A stretch of DNA of 64,000 nucleotides from Anastrepha obliqua. Taxonomy: Eukaryota > Arthropoda > Insecta > Diptera > Tephritidae. The stretch spans positions 24,588,001 to 24,652,000 of the forward strand of contig NC_072895.1 in assembly GCF_027943255.1 (NCBI RefSeq). Direction: 5' to 3'. Of this stretch, positions 42,925-53,938 are shown in pieces. Position numbers and translations under genes: made by a program. Numbering within the stretch: the first letter of the stretch is position 1; every line of letters starts with the position of its first letter. Under the pieces are notes generated by a model that ran no database searches, was not told the origin of the DNA, and saw nothing but the letters and a program-made list of their open reading frames with translations.

Positions 42925-43964
42925 ACGTTGATGATGTGGTGCTAATGACGTCAGGACTGTGCCTTAATACGATCAATGGGACAATGCAAACGGCATTAGA
43001 CGAGCTTAACTCTTGGGTCGCAGGATGTGGCCTAAATTTAAATCCTTGTGCTTTTCACCACCACATACAAGGTACCAACTTTTACCCTACCAAATATTAA
43101 CGGACAAACTCTCTCACTTTCATCCAGCGCAAAGTACTTAGGGGTAATTCTGGACTCCAAACTTAGCTGGAAATTAAACGTTGAAGAACGGGTAAGAAAG
43201 GCAGGAAGTGCTTTACATGCCTGTAAGCGTATACTTGGAAGAAGGTGGGACCTTCAACCTAAGCATCTTTTTTTATACGACCTATTTTATCGTTTGGTTC
43301 GGTAGTTTGGTGGAAAGCTCTAGGGAGAGAGTACAATACAAATTACTCGGCAGAATACAAAGATCAGATCATGTTCTAGAGAGGCTCTCAATGCACTGAC
43401 ACACGGCATTCCAATAGACCTACATATTCAGAAGACGGCAACCATGAGCGCATTTAGGTTAAATGAGTCGCTGAAAAGGAAAAACTTATGGTCACGCTAG
43501 TCTACTATTGCGACAAACTCAGTTAGCCTCGGCGAGGACTGACTACATCGTCCCGACGGTGGCATTCAATAGGAATTATGCCACTCTCTTTCCACCTAAG
43601 GAGGAATGGAATAAGGGATTCTCTCTAAACAACTTCCACACTGCAGTCTATACAGATGGCAGTAAAATGGATTGCGGTGGTGGAGCTGGTATATATTCTC
43701 ATAGACTTGGAATTGAAAAATCTAAAGTGGTGGAGCAAAGTAGGAATAGCCTTACCACCTTGAGTGCAAACCATAAAGTAACCTTAATGTGGGTTCCGGG
43801 ACACCGGAATATTGAAGGTAACGAAAAAGCAGATGAACTGGCAAGAGGGGGATCTGCTGTAAATAACCGTTAAAAAAGTTGGTAACGGGAATGTGGCAAC
43901 AAAATGGTGCCGAAGCACTAGTTGGATTCTGGAAGAATCACCACTTAAACCAACCAACCAACCA
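42925..43964 (+). mobile_element. 5'-truncated LINE with 11-bp target duplication (family K)
   Basis: GCATCATAGAT occurs at 42914-42924 and 43965-43975. The insert starts at the RT catalytic box RYVDDVVLM (42923-42949), then SSSAKYLGVILDSKLSWKLN (43122-43180; thumb) and LHACKRILGRRWDLQP. RTDYIVPTVAFNRNYA and AVYTDGSKMDCGGGAGIYSH (43645-43700; RNase H first Asp) follow, then a deletion of the Glu and second-Asp region, then KVTLMWVPGHRNIEGNEKAD (43777-43835). The 3' tail is (AACC)n at 43948-43963. Truncation, tail and duplication together prove target-primed insertion. Confidence 0.93.
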
Positions 43965-44007
43965 GCATCATAGATCTCCATCTCACCACAACTCCGTCAT
44001 GACTGGT

Positions 44008-44876
44008 TTAAGGGGTTACATACATACGTCCAGCAGCGTCAAAAATGCGGTAAAAGAAAAACTGTTTTTAGAAGGAATAACAATAGAAATAAATATAAAA
44101 AAATTTTGTGCATTGATTTTTAGTACTTAAAAAAAATGCATTTTAATTTTTCTTTATAAAAATGAGTATATAAAAAATCACGTGACCCAAAGTACAATGA
44201 AGAAAAAGTTGATCCACGGTCTGCATCATTTCTCCTTAAAATGTTGATGGATCTGTAAGAAGTAAACAAATTCTTGTAAAATAAAGTTGTAGTTATAGTC
44301 TGTCGAGCCGGATTTTTGAATTTCGAAAGATTTTGCAATTTACGACATTTTGAAAAAAAGCTCTGCGTTTACGTCATAAATGTCAAACTTTATTAATAGT
44401 TAGAAAATTGTTTAATAAAAATATCAAAAATCAAGTCTACAGAGAAAAAACTTTCGAATATTAAAAAAAAACCTCATCAAAAAATATTAAAAACTGTATG
44501 AAGAAGTCAATATATATATTTTTCAAAACTGGCATATAGTTTATTGTCCTACTATCATATTTTTCGGAAAAACACATATAAAGTAATATCATAAAAAATA
44601 TGTGTGCAAAATTTCAGGGAGATCGGTCAATAACTTTTCGAGCTATCGTGTACGCCAATTCGAAAAATACAGTTTTGAGAAAAATGCGTCTAAAGTTTGA
44701 ATACATAACTAACTGTACCTCTCCCAGCGCTCGAACGGTTGACGATCTATAATATAAGAAATACTTAAATTTACGTTCTAAGAATTTTTTGACATATTCT
44801 TAAAGGACTATATTAACATTTTATGAAAAAAAAAAAAATTTTTTTTCGAAATTTTACAGGTAATCTGTCCCCTTAA
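44008..44876. mobile_element. TTAA-flanked MITE, 869 bp (family L, copy 1)
   Basis: TTAAGGGGTTACATAC at the left and, inverted from the right, TTAAGGGGACAGATTACCTG; only about 8 bases of each end pair. Internal strings 'atgaagaagtcaatatatat', 'ggcatatagtttatt' and 'gagatcggtcaataactttt' recur at 55.6-56.1 kb. Noncoding. Confidence 0.75.
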
Positions 44877-45039
44877 ATATCCGTTCAACGATTTTTGCTG
44901 CATAACTGCCAGGCAAGTGACGCCACTTGGTGCAGTTCAGCGCACTAGACAGGGCTAGTTACCGTTAGCGGAGTGCAGGCAAAGAGCTTCAGCTTCAGCT
45001 GCATCGAGAGGTCCGCATGACTTTGACTCAATTATGATC

Positions 45040-45865
45040 TGGATAGTAGAGTAAACTCCTGCTTATCCAGAATAGACCTCGACATACTCAAAAATGGTTC
45101 AAAATAAGATATTCAAAGGATAAGATAGAGAATGGTAGAGGTAAGATTTTGCTTGATTTTTGTAATGATTTCGGATTAATTGTTTTAAATGGTAGAACAA
45201 AGGAACTTTCATCAATCAAGTGGGGGAATCGACAATAGTTTAGTATAGTCAACAAAGATGTGTTACAACGCTTAATATTGAACTTTGAAGTTGATAGAAG
45301 TTGATTGGACCATTGCCAATTAAATTGAAGTTGGGTGGAAGAGCCAGCAAAATGTTAAAATGTTCAAAAAATTGTTGATACTTCTCCACTTAAAAACTTA
45401 AATAAGGATATAGGAATTATAAGTAGAGTAAAAGAAGTTAGTATTCAAAATCTCCAAGAAGCAATAGAACAGTCGTCGATAAGGAACCAAAGAAAATCAA
45501 AAAGGTTAGGCAGGAATGAGTGGTTTAACAAAGAATGTGAAGAAGCAAGAATCTCGTCATTTCAAAGCTTAAGAGTCCTTAGAGAAAGTTATAATGAAAC
45601 AAATAAATTGTTATACTTCAAAGCAAATAAAATTTTAAAGAAGTTGGTAAAAGGAATACAGAAAATATGGCTTATAGAAATGACTTACAGAAAATATCAA
45701 CAACATTAAAGATAGCGCTAGCTGGTGGTAATTTGTTAAGAAGATAAAGGGTGAAGCTTTGAAAATAAGTTCCGGCATATCAACGCATGAAATTAAGGTT
45801 AATTTTGAAAATCTGCTGAGCCCTACTACTAATGACAAGGACATTTTTTATTAAATTCAGTAACT
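45040..45865 (+). mobile_element. LINE fragment, endonuclease-RT linker region
   Basis: Segments read GKILLDFCNDFGLIVLNGRT (45140-45200; end of a LINE endonuclease). KKNRKSKRLGRNEWFNKECE and EARISSFQSLRVLRESYNET (45487-45600) follow, then SWWWFVKKIKG (about 45720), ALKISSGISTHEIKVNFENL and LSPTTNDKDIFY (45757-45853), the linker before the RT. Decayed, RT absent. Confidence 0.65.
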
Positions 45866-45869
45866 TTAT

Positions 45870-45919
45870 GGCGGCCGCCGTAGCCGAATGGGTTGGTACG
45901 TGACTACCATTCGGAATTC
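45870..45919 (+). repeat. SINE tRNA-like head only, copy 5
   Basis: GCGGCCGCCGTAGCCGAATG then 'ggttggtacgtgactaccat' and TCGGAATTC, the conserved SINE head. It stops exactly where the tandem-array TIR element begins, so that element may have disrupted it. No SINE continuation is visible on the far side. Confidence 0.75.
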
Positions 45920-45976
45920 AACGTGATAACGTCTTATAATTCGATTTAACAGGCTGCACGCACGAAAAAATGTGTC

Positions 45977-46095
45977 GTTATCTTGCTCATTAGTGTTACC
46001 TTGCTCATTGCCGTTACCTTGCTCATTAGTGTTACCTTGCTCGTTGCCGTTACCTAGCTCATGTGTCGTTACCTTGCTCATTGCCGTTACCTTGA
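45977..46095. repeat. 18-bp minisatellite, about 6.5 units
   Basis: Unit GTTACCTTGCTCATTRSY; units alternate between ...ATTAGT and ...TTGCC endings, giving a 36-bp higher-order period. One unit has an extra base. Confidence 0.92.
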
Positions 46096-46435
46096 ATGAA
46101 CTGCAAGCGAAAGCGCGGAGCGAACGACAAAGCAAACAAAGCAAACGAACGGCAACGTTCGACATCTTGCTCTCTCCTACTTAAGTGAGCGTATATGTGT
46201 ATGTATATGCGCATATGGACATATATAAATTCACGTATTTGTGTTTGCTATGCCTTCTTATTGATTATTATTAATTTGATTTACTTGAAGAATTTAAAAT
46301 AAAACCAAGTTTGTTAATAATACCTGTTGTTTTAATGTTATTATTATTTTTTGACGTGATAACGTCTTATAATTCTATGTATGTAGCCGGCTGCACGCAC
46401 CAAAAAATGCGTCGTTACCTTGCTTGAACAGCATG

Positions 46436-46825
46436 TTATGTTATGTTATGTTATGCTATGTTATGTTATGTTATGTTATGTTATGTTATGTTATGTTATG
46501 TTATGTTATGTTATGTTATGTTATGTTATGTTATGTTATGTTATGTTATGTTATGTTATGTTATGTTATGTTATGTTATGTTATGTTATGTTATGTTATG
46601 TTATGTTATGTTATGTTATGTTATGTTATGTTATGTTATGTTATGTTATGTTATGCTATGTTATGTTATGTTATGTTATGTTATGTTATGTTATGTTATG
46701 TTATGTTATGTTATGTTATGTTATGTTATGTTATGTTATGTTATGTTATGTTATGTTATGTTATGTTATGTTATGTTATGTTATGTTATGTTATGTTATG
46801 TTATGTTATGTTATGTTATGTTATG
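46436..46825. repeat. TTATG pentanucleotide array, 78 units
   Basis: 390 bp of TTATG, uninterrupted except for two CTATG variants at 46456-46460 and 46656-46660, exactly 200 bp (40 units) apart. Because the period is 5, all frames read as repetitive MLCYV-type peptides with no stop; these are not genes. Confidence 0.98.
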
Positions 46826-47055
46826 TTAATGTTAACTCATTCTCTATATCCATACAAAATATCTATCAAACAAATAAAATTAAAATTTTCTTTTGAAAAA
46901 TGCAACCATTCAATCAGTATTTTCTTATGACGTTATCACGTTAAACTATCGTCAGTAAACCGACTTTACAGACAATATCTTTTTTAATGAGGTTTTGCTT
47001 TACTAGCGTGTGGTTGATTTCTTTAAGTTGCAGAAATCCTAAATATTTATATTAT

Positions 47056-47122
47056 TTATTTTATTTTATTTTATTTTATTTTACTTTATTTTATTTTATT
47101 TTATTTTGTTTTGTTTTATTTT
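47056..47122. repeat. ATTTT pentanucleotide repeat
   Basis: About 13 units with a few C or G substitutions, 230 bp after the TTATG array. Confidence 0.9.
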
Positions 47123-47129
47123 AATGCAC

Positions 47130-47720
47130 TTCTCTCAACGCTCCGGCCATTTTTTAACCCTAAAAAAATAGGATTTTTCGAACTCTCCAAAATACGCAAT
47201 GACTTCTTAGTTGGAACTAAATTTTTTCCCCTGCGAGCCATTTCTTCATGTTAGGGAACAAGAAACTGTCATAGGGAGCCAGATCGGATGAATACGCGGG
47301 GTGCGACAGTCATTCATAACGCCATTCATGCAGTTTGGCGGTGACAACTCCGGATAAATGTGCCGGGCCGTTATTGTGGTGAAATAGCACCTTCTTTTTC
47401 GCCAAGTGCGGCCGTGTCTCCTTAAATTTTTAGTGAAAGCGGTCCAATAACTCATTGTAGTATTGTTCAGTGATCGTTCCTTCTTTTTTTAAAAAATTCA
47501 CGACGATGACGTCGTTCGTATCCCAAAAAATCGTCAGCATAACCCTTCCGGCCGATGGAACTTTCTTCGCCTTCTTTGGAGTAGATTTACAGGGAGAAAT
47601 CCCCTGTTGTTATTCTTTCTTAGTTTCTGGTGTGTAATGATAAATTCAGGCGTCATCAACGGTGACAACTTAATGCAGAAAAAGTTCTATCGAATGAGTG
47701 CTTACCCTTTGCCAAACAGC
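47130..47720 (-). mobile_element. Mariner transposase relic
   Basis: The minus strand reads FWDTNDVIVVNFLKKEGTIT and EQYYNELLDRF (47530-47430), KKKVLFHHNNGPAHLSGVVT (47405-47345; second catalytic Asp replaced by Asn in HHNN), SSDLAPYDSFLFPNMKKWLA (47295-47238; third Asp) and FRVKKWPERWEKCI-like sequence near 47160. The N-terminal domain is missing. Confidence 0.78.
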
Positions 47721-47939
47721 AAACAAATCGTTGTAAAATAAAAGAAAATATAAAAACGCTATGAACTTATTCTCCAACTTTTTTCGCCCGCATAAACCAT
47801 TTGCGAAATAACGTCGATTCAAAGCCACTTCTCCCCTTAAAACCAATCCGTGGAGTCAACGAATCTGAGCTACTTCCTTATTTGGGACTAAGCCGCTATA
47901 CTTAATTCACTTAAAAATGTTGTACCCAAAAGGTTTAGT

Positions 47940-48235
47940 TTTCTCCTACAAGGTGGGCAGCAGTTATATAGTTTATTGAGATATCTAGTCGTTCAGCTCG
48001 TCTTCCTATAAGAATGTGGCTTGAAAGTGACCCGATGGCACATGGAATATCTAACATCACAAAAGGTCGCGAAGTAGCCTTTCCTGCAGTCTCGTTACTT
48101 GGTAAGTTATAGAGTCCCGGCACCCCAACCATGAGAGAGGCGAAAAGCTTCGTCATCACGGTAAAGGATGTGGAGCAGGTCGCGACTGTTACCAAATTGA
48201 TCGTGACGGAGTTAAGCAACTTGAGGGCAGCTTAA
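47940..48235 (-). mobile_element. LINE RNase H end fragment
   Basis: The minus strand from 48219 reads LNSVTINLVTVATCSTSFTV, then VGVPGLYNLPSNETAGKATS, a weak match to the RNase H motif VPGHxxIxGNExAD. After that, SSHILIGRRAERLDI (48015-47985) resembles the ITGHxLIGRHAxRLG segment seen in family J. Confidence 0.5.
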
Positions 48236-49189
48236 TTAAAAGTCAATCTTATTATTGGTGGCAACATTTAATCGTGGGCGGTAAAGAGTTGCATGCATTG
48301 CCACCAGATCGGCCTAAAATACTTGAGAAAGTTTTAGAAGACGAAATGGAACTTGTTCGGCTGAAAAGCCTCTCACGAGGTTTTGATTCATAAAAGTAAA
48401 GTCGAGTAAATTCTGTGAATCCCGAAATTCCTTTACTATATTTACGGACCCATGCCTTTCTTGTCATCTTTTAAGGAAGCCTACAATAGGATTTATTTTT
48501 GAAAAAATGCATTACTCTCCGCCCAAGCTGCGCTCCAACTCGTCTCATTTCAAGATCATCGTTTCTGATATTGGGAACTATCTTCCTGATGCTCTCGTGA
48601 CGATATTCGAGCACAAGTTTCTTAACTTTTCGCCTTCGTCAATCACAGATTAGATGGATGGCCGACACGAGGTAAGCCAGTACGACCAACTTTAAACTCT
48701 TCTCGTGGGTTTATGTTTTGATTTTGAAAGTATTACAAAGGTGTTTCGTTTGAATAAGAAAGTTCGGTTATTTTTTTAGCAGAAGTTACACTTCACTCTT
48801 TCGTATTCTGCATCAATCCATAGAGACCCACGGAACAAATAGACTCCTAAAAGCGTCTATAGGAAAGCAATAACACAGGCCGTCATAAATTTTGAACAAA
48901 GAACACTTTTGCTGAGGTTTTAATATACTGAAAGCGAATATGAACTAGCATAGTCCCAGAAGTATTAAAGTGATAAGGGCTTGGGGTATTTTAGAGACAA
49001 ATCGGGCTGTCACTAAAGTTACTGCTCGACGCTCATTTTCTGACGAATCCGATATCTAGTAACACCAGCTGAGCAAGCGCGTCAATTCCTTTTCGCAAGC
49101 TTAGTTGTATACAGGATAAACGGCGCCTGGCTTAGGCCTTCAAACCCTTTAAATCTCTTTGTCCCGATGTCACCCCGATGCTGTTGCTT
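48236..49189. other. Unassigned stretch
   Basis: Base composition resembles retroelement debris more than AT-rich intron, but no motif is clear in any frame. 48570-48720 holds 'agattagatggatggccgac', possibly old LINE sequence. Confidence 0.35.
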
Positions 49190-50735
49190 GACACCTACCT
49201 ATGCGAGGAGCTATATACCAAGGGTTAAAAGGGCCATGAGGGGTATCTTCAAGCCCAGGACAGGTAAGAGCTCTCATGTCTCCTCTAAGGATTTCAGGTC
49301 AATCAGTATTTTATTCTTTTTGCTGTCCAGTCGGGCGCTTTTCGTATTCTCAACACTCTTACTGTAAGAACTCTCATCATGTTGGTCTCCTTGTCGCGGG
49401 GATGAGGCTTAAGTTCTGATTTGACCCCCATATCATGGGGACCAACCCAACACGAACTAAGAGGGAAGCTCCATATGAGGATTGGCTAGCCATCCACCCG
49501 CTTCATGGCAAAATTGGTGGCCATCCAATCACCATATGAAGATCACCGTACCGACGTACCTGTTGTATGGATGCAAGGACGCTATTAGAAAATGGGATGG
49601 GTTCTCTCGCCTAGATTTGTATTTTGGCTCTATAAACTATTATAAAGCCGATGCTGTTGGATGGGGTCCTTGTTTGGTGAAACTCACTGGAGAGGACAAC
49701 GTCGGTCGCGAAGCTGAAGAGAGTTCTAAGGTCTACTCCTTGGAATGAGTGGAGCGCTTCGAACCACTCCTACTCTACCACTTAACGGAATGCTAAATAT
49801 GGTTCCTGTAGGCAACGCAGACAAAACTGCCACTGCACGTGCTCAATGTAACCACTCACTTAATCCAAGTTAGGCATTTTCCACTTACATTCCATGAAGG
49901 GAAGAGTGGGGGATGAATAATATTGAGACAGAGCCTGGTAAACCAATTCGTAGATGGCTAGAAGTTGGATGGAAGAGTTGATGGAGGAGTATTTTACAAG
50001 GCACTTTCTATCAGATACAAGTTCAGGTTACCGGCCCTCCGCAGCGTGTTCTAAGCAGAGATAGCCGCAATCAAATGAGCAGCAGAGCAGCTGTGACGAA
50101 AGTACATATCTACTGCAACAGAAAAACGACAATCAGGATACTAAGCTCAATGATGTTGCACTCGAAGCTGATCGAGTAATGTCTGAATTCACTTGCGATC
50201 GCATCCGCATTCTTTGATTTAAGGCTCATCTGCGTACCTGGCCATAGTGCCAATGTAGGAAACGGCGAGGCAGATAACTGGCTAGGCAGGGGATCTGCAA
50301 GTAAATTTTCCCGGAAACGGAGAGGATTAGCATCCCGTTGACTACCTGAGGTTTACTCCTGGAAGGGTGGACTTGGTGTCAACTGACCGAGCGCTAGGGA
50401 AGTACACAAACTTGTAAGGTCGCGAAATCAATCTGGCCACGTATGGATCGGAGGCGCTCGAGGGATCTTCTAAGGGTAACAAAATTGCAGCTCTCGATTT
50501 TCGTGGATGCCCTTACAGGACTGTGCGACTCGACGTTACTTTTTGCATTAGTTGTATGAAGGATGAGCTGAAGTTCACTCAGCACCTACTCTTTGGTTGT
50601 TCGGTTCTCGTGGGACCAAGATTTACGCATTTTGGCTCTCAGTTCTTTGCTACGCCTGCTGATATAGCAGATATTAGCCACCTGATGAACTTCATTAGCA
50701 TCATAAGGCGGTTAACATACTTTCAGAGCCGGAGC
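49190..50735 (+). mobile_element. LINE fragments: RT start, RNase H, C-terminus
   Basis: SHVSSKDFRSISILFFLLS (49275-49335) is the RT region usually reading KDFRPISLxSFLLK. WWNSLERTTSVAKLKR (49670-49730) and LRTTPTLPLNGMLNMVPV (49750-49810) follow the RT. FYKALSIRYKFRLPALRSVF-like sequence (49990-50050) and VPGHSANVGNGEADNWLGRG (50238-50295) are RNase H. STDRALGKYTNL (50377) and FCISCMKDELKFTQHLLFGC (50538-50600) form the knuckle region shared with families F and the 56.3 kb copy. The RT core is deleted. Confidence 0.75.
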
Positions 50736-50764
50736 GTTTGTATCTATTCGGATGACATGACGAC

Positions 50765-50835
50765 ATTCCCATGGCTGTCGGTTCTACGTTGCCGGAATGA
50801 CACGGGTTTTTCCGGACCAAGGGCTGCTGCCCCAT
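50765..50835 (+). mobile_element. Short CAA-tailed retroposon, partial copy 2
   Basis: CCATGGCTGTCGGTTCTACG, 'ttgccggaatgacacggg' and 'tccggaccaagggctgctg' match the first half of the family. The tail is missing. It sits at the 3' end of the preceding LINE. Confidence 0.6.
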
Positions 50836-50959
50836 TAAACTAGCCCTGCCTAGTGAACCGTTTATCAAGCCAGCCAACGTAGTCGCTGGATCTTTATTCA
50901 CTGCGCTGTGGCTATATCGTCGTAAAGCTCCTACAGCTACGATACTCGCCGTCACGAAC

Positions 50960-51030
50960 CTGCAAAGGTTCAAAAATCTTCTGCAGAATATTTTTCTCAA
51001 ACACTTCATGGGACGCCTCATCGGATGTGG

Positions 51031-51070
<40 letters not shown>

Positions 51071-51230
51071 AGCAGCAGAAACATCCTCCATACAATGCTG
51101 CTGAAGTGACAGTCCTTTGCCGGATATAAATCCTGGTCGTTCCGGTCACGTAGAACCGACTGTCGTGGGAACGCTGTGGTCATCATCCAAGCTTCTGAGC
51201 CATGCGTTAGGAAGGGCCTAACAAAGTGTT
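50960..51230 (-). mobile_element. LINE C-terminal fragment (RTE-like family D, copy 3)
   Basis: 50972-51030 plus 51180-51230 align with the minus-strand family D tail at 32240-32370 ('cttctgcagaatatttttct', 'cacttcatgggacgcctcat', 'tcatccaagcttctgagcc'). Interrupted by the CAA-tailed retroposon. Confidence 0.75.
51031..51174 (-). mobile_element. Short CAA-tailed retroposon, copy 3, with target duplication
   Basis: The minus strand starts GCGTTCCCACGACAGTCGGT (51174), passes GGATTTATATCCGGCAAAGG and ends in (CAA)n at 51070-51031 (13-14 units). TGTGG occurs at 51026-51030 and 51175-51179. The interrupted LINE D sequence continues on each side, fixing both borders. Confidence 0.88.
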
Positions 51231-53729
51231 ATTTTTGGTCCTCAATCGCCTACTTATTTTTTGTTGTTTTGTATTATTTTGAGTTATTTCATATCATTGC
51301 ATTTTTATTTTATTTATTTTTTATTATTTTATTTCATTTCATTTTATTCAGCCTCTATTACATCACTCTACAATTGGCTGCTTATTTCGCCTAAAAGTAT
51401 GCCTTTTGTTTGCACCTTATTTTAAATATTCTACTACATTCTTCGCGCATCTCACTAACATTCAACTAAACGCCGCTATTTGAGCGCTAAACAGATGATT
51501 ACGCCAGTGTTGCCTACAAGTTTTGTTTAGCCATTCTCTTTCAAGGAGAGCGCTGCTCAGTTCACATACCGTTTAAATACCCAGCTGAGCAGCATGAACC
51601 CGTTCAGTAAAATTTTGTTCTTGTTTAACATTGGTTGCATTCGTATCCGTAGCGGTAAATTTTATAAAACAACAAGTTTCATCACCCAAGTCCCCAGTCG
51701 TATTGAAAAGTGGAATTTTGAAATAATCTAAGAAGTGAATAAAAGCACATTTCAAAAAGTTTTATTAATGCGAGTGTATTTGTATAAATGATTTTTGCCT
51801 TGTGAACAGATAAATGCGCTAGCAAAAGCAGGCAGCAAACTTGCTTCCTCATCCTTTTGTTTTTGAAGGCACCAGCCAAACACATTTTGCGGAAAAATCG
51901 AAACTGCTCATCGGTCAAAACGAAGGCAAAGCCCACATAATTCAACCCAATGTTGTAATGCTTTTTTGTCCTTTCAAGTAGCAGCAGCAATAATCTATGC
52001 AAAGTGATTAAAATATAAAAAAAAAAAACAAAACACAGAAAAAACAGGAAAAGAAAGAAGAAGACAAGCGTTTGTGTGCAAAAAGTTACATATAAAACGT
52101 CGAGTTAAAAACCAAAATATTTGTTTGTGTTTTTCCTTTTGCTTTTGATACATATTTCCGTAATGCCTGGCCAATCCTTTGATCATCACAACATGTACCG
52201 TTACGGTTGTAATTAACAACGGACTTTACATACTTCAATTCGCGAATACAAACATACACAAATAATTTTTACATTTTTCGCAAATCTTCGCTGGAGCCGG
52301 TTAAAATGTAAACTGTTAAACAAAACCCCATGAAGTAAGGTGTGTGTGTGTGTTAGTGTTTTTTAATATTTATTTATGCAATATACGATTAAAGAAACAA
52401 CTGTGTGGAATAGTAAAAAGAAGCAACAAAATATACATTGACTTCAAATGCAATAAGAGCGCGTGAGCGACATTTTTTACAGTCGGCTAACAAAAAAAAA
52501 AGAGAGAGAGCGCGTAATGCTAATAAATTCTAAGCAAAAGAGCGCAGGTGTTGACAAAGTGACAGTGAGAGCGCAATTTATGCGCACATAGAGCAAAGCA
52601 AATACGCTAAAAGGGCAAGAATCAGTGGTAAGTCAAAAAAAATTTCCTCCCAGCGAAAAAATAACATACACGAATTGTCAAAGACTGTTTTGAAAATTGA
52701 ATTCAGAAACGAACAGTCGTCAAATTAGAGCGGTGACAAAAACACGCGTAAAAAGAAGGCAAATACGCTTTGCTATCGGGAATAGAATAAACAACAAAAA
52801 AAAAAAAACAGTTCGTTGACACAATTTTTAAAATTGAAACGGAAAACAGCTGTAAAGGTGAGCGAGCACTGAAGTTAACAACAAAAAGTACACAATTTTT
52901 ACACTGCATGTTAATATGTGTGCGTGTGTGTGTTATTTATAAATAATTAATTTGCATGCATTCCACACGTTTTGGTGTGCGTGTAAATTAAGTAAAATAA
53001 TTCAAAAAACAAACTCAGTTATGGTACACTTACACATACACGCATACATATATGTATATGTAGATACAAAGCAGCTGTATTATATAGAATTTATTTAAGT
53101 AAATTCCGTTTGTTAGTGCCAAGTCAGTTGTCACTCGTTTTACGCATTTTCCGCTTTTCAAATATTTATTTTTTTGGTTTACTCGCTCAGTTATTTTTAG
53201 TAGCTGTGAAAATGGCAAACATGAAAATGTGTATTTTACTCTGAAATATTTAGACGCGTTTAGTTGCGTCACTGTGCAAATGGTTCAAAGTAATGCAGCA
53301 AAACCAAAAAAAATAAATAATAATAATAATAAGATAAAAAAACATACATTTAGTGATATGCGCTTATTTTGTTTATCACAATGGAATGTATGTATGTATG
53401 TATGTACATGCAAAAATTTAAGTTTGGCTGTCTGGTTATTTGTCTTTGGATCTGAAACGCTGCATCCATAATACAAATTTCATTAACAACAAAACGGAAA
53501 TGTGCCATTGAAAATGGCCTTATTTCTTTTATGATCCAAAATTTTTTTTCCATTTCGTCTTTCAACTTTTAGTCTTTGTAACGGAAATTAGCCGCATTAG
53601 AAGTCACTCTGTGCGGGATCAGCAAATCAGGATTGCTCTTAAGTTCGAAGATTTGCGTGTTCAAAAAATTGTTTTTTTTTAATCGAGGCACAGTGGGATT
53701 AACATATAAAACCTACTAAAGATGAGATG
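51231..53729. other. TE-poor stretch without confirmed gene
   Basis: 51250-51350 is TTTTA-rich. 52440-52900 is purine-rich with repeated 'gagagcgc' strings and donor-like 'cagtggtaagtc' (52624) and 'aaaggtgagcga' (52854), which could be an untranslated first exon of a plus-strand gene, but no coding sequence supports it. CATACA/GTATGT simple repeats at 53030-53060 and 53385-53405. Confidence 0.4.
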
Positions 53730-53857
53730 TGAACGTTCCCACGACAGTCAGTTCTACGTTACCGGAACGAGCCGGATTTATATCCGGTCAAGGACTGTCA
53801 CTCTAGCAGCATTTCCCGTATATGGATGTGGAATGTTTATGCTAATACAACAACAAC
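53730..53857 (+). mobile_element. Short CAA-tailed retroposon, copy 4
   Basis: CGTTCCCACGACAGTCAGTT, GGATTTATATCCGGTCAAGG and 'ctctagcagcatttcccgta', then 'ctaatacaacaacaacaaaa'. Full length for this family. Confidence 0.8.
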
Positions 53858-53938
53858 AAAATATGAAATTTGTTTTTTATATAAAATTGTTTTGCGATTG
53901 CATTTTGACAAAATCGTTGGACTAAAGCAAATAAGAAA

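Larger units (their letters stand above)
45920..46942. mobile_element. TIR-bounded element carrying two tandem arrays
   Basis: AACGTGATAACGTC (45920-45933) is repeated inverted at 46929-46942 as a perfect 14-bp pair. The left 70 bp (through GGCTGCACGCACGAAAAAAT and GTCGTTATCTTGCT) recurs in direct orientation at 46354-46420. Each copy of this head runs into a different tandem array: an 18-bp minisatellite (45977-46095) and a TTATG array (46436-46825). There is no coding capacity. Either one composite element or two tandem copies sharing the right end. Confidence 0.65.

Noticed and set aside
45977..46095. CRISPR-like array
   Set aside because: Direct repeats have no unique spacers and the DNA is eukaryotic.
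45866..46165. Minus-strand frame with NEQGN repeats
   Set aside because: Product of the 18-bp minisatellite; no start context or homology supports a gene.
46420..46930. Three overlapping long open frames of MLCYV repeats
   Set aside because: Translations of the TTATG array; a 5-bp period without stops opens all frames.
48252..48467. Minus-strand 71-codon frame
   Set aside because: Serine-rich without motif; neighbouring sequence is retroelement debris.
51573..52219. Minus-strand frames (106 and 74 codons)
   Set aside because: No recognisable domain, no splice partners, composition like noncoding sequence.
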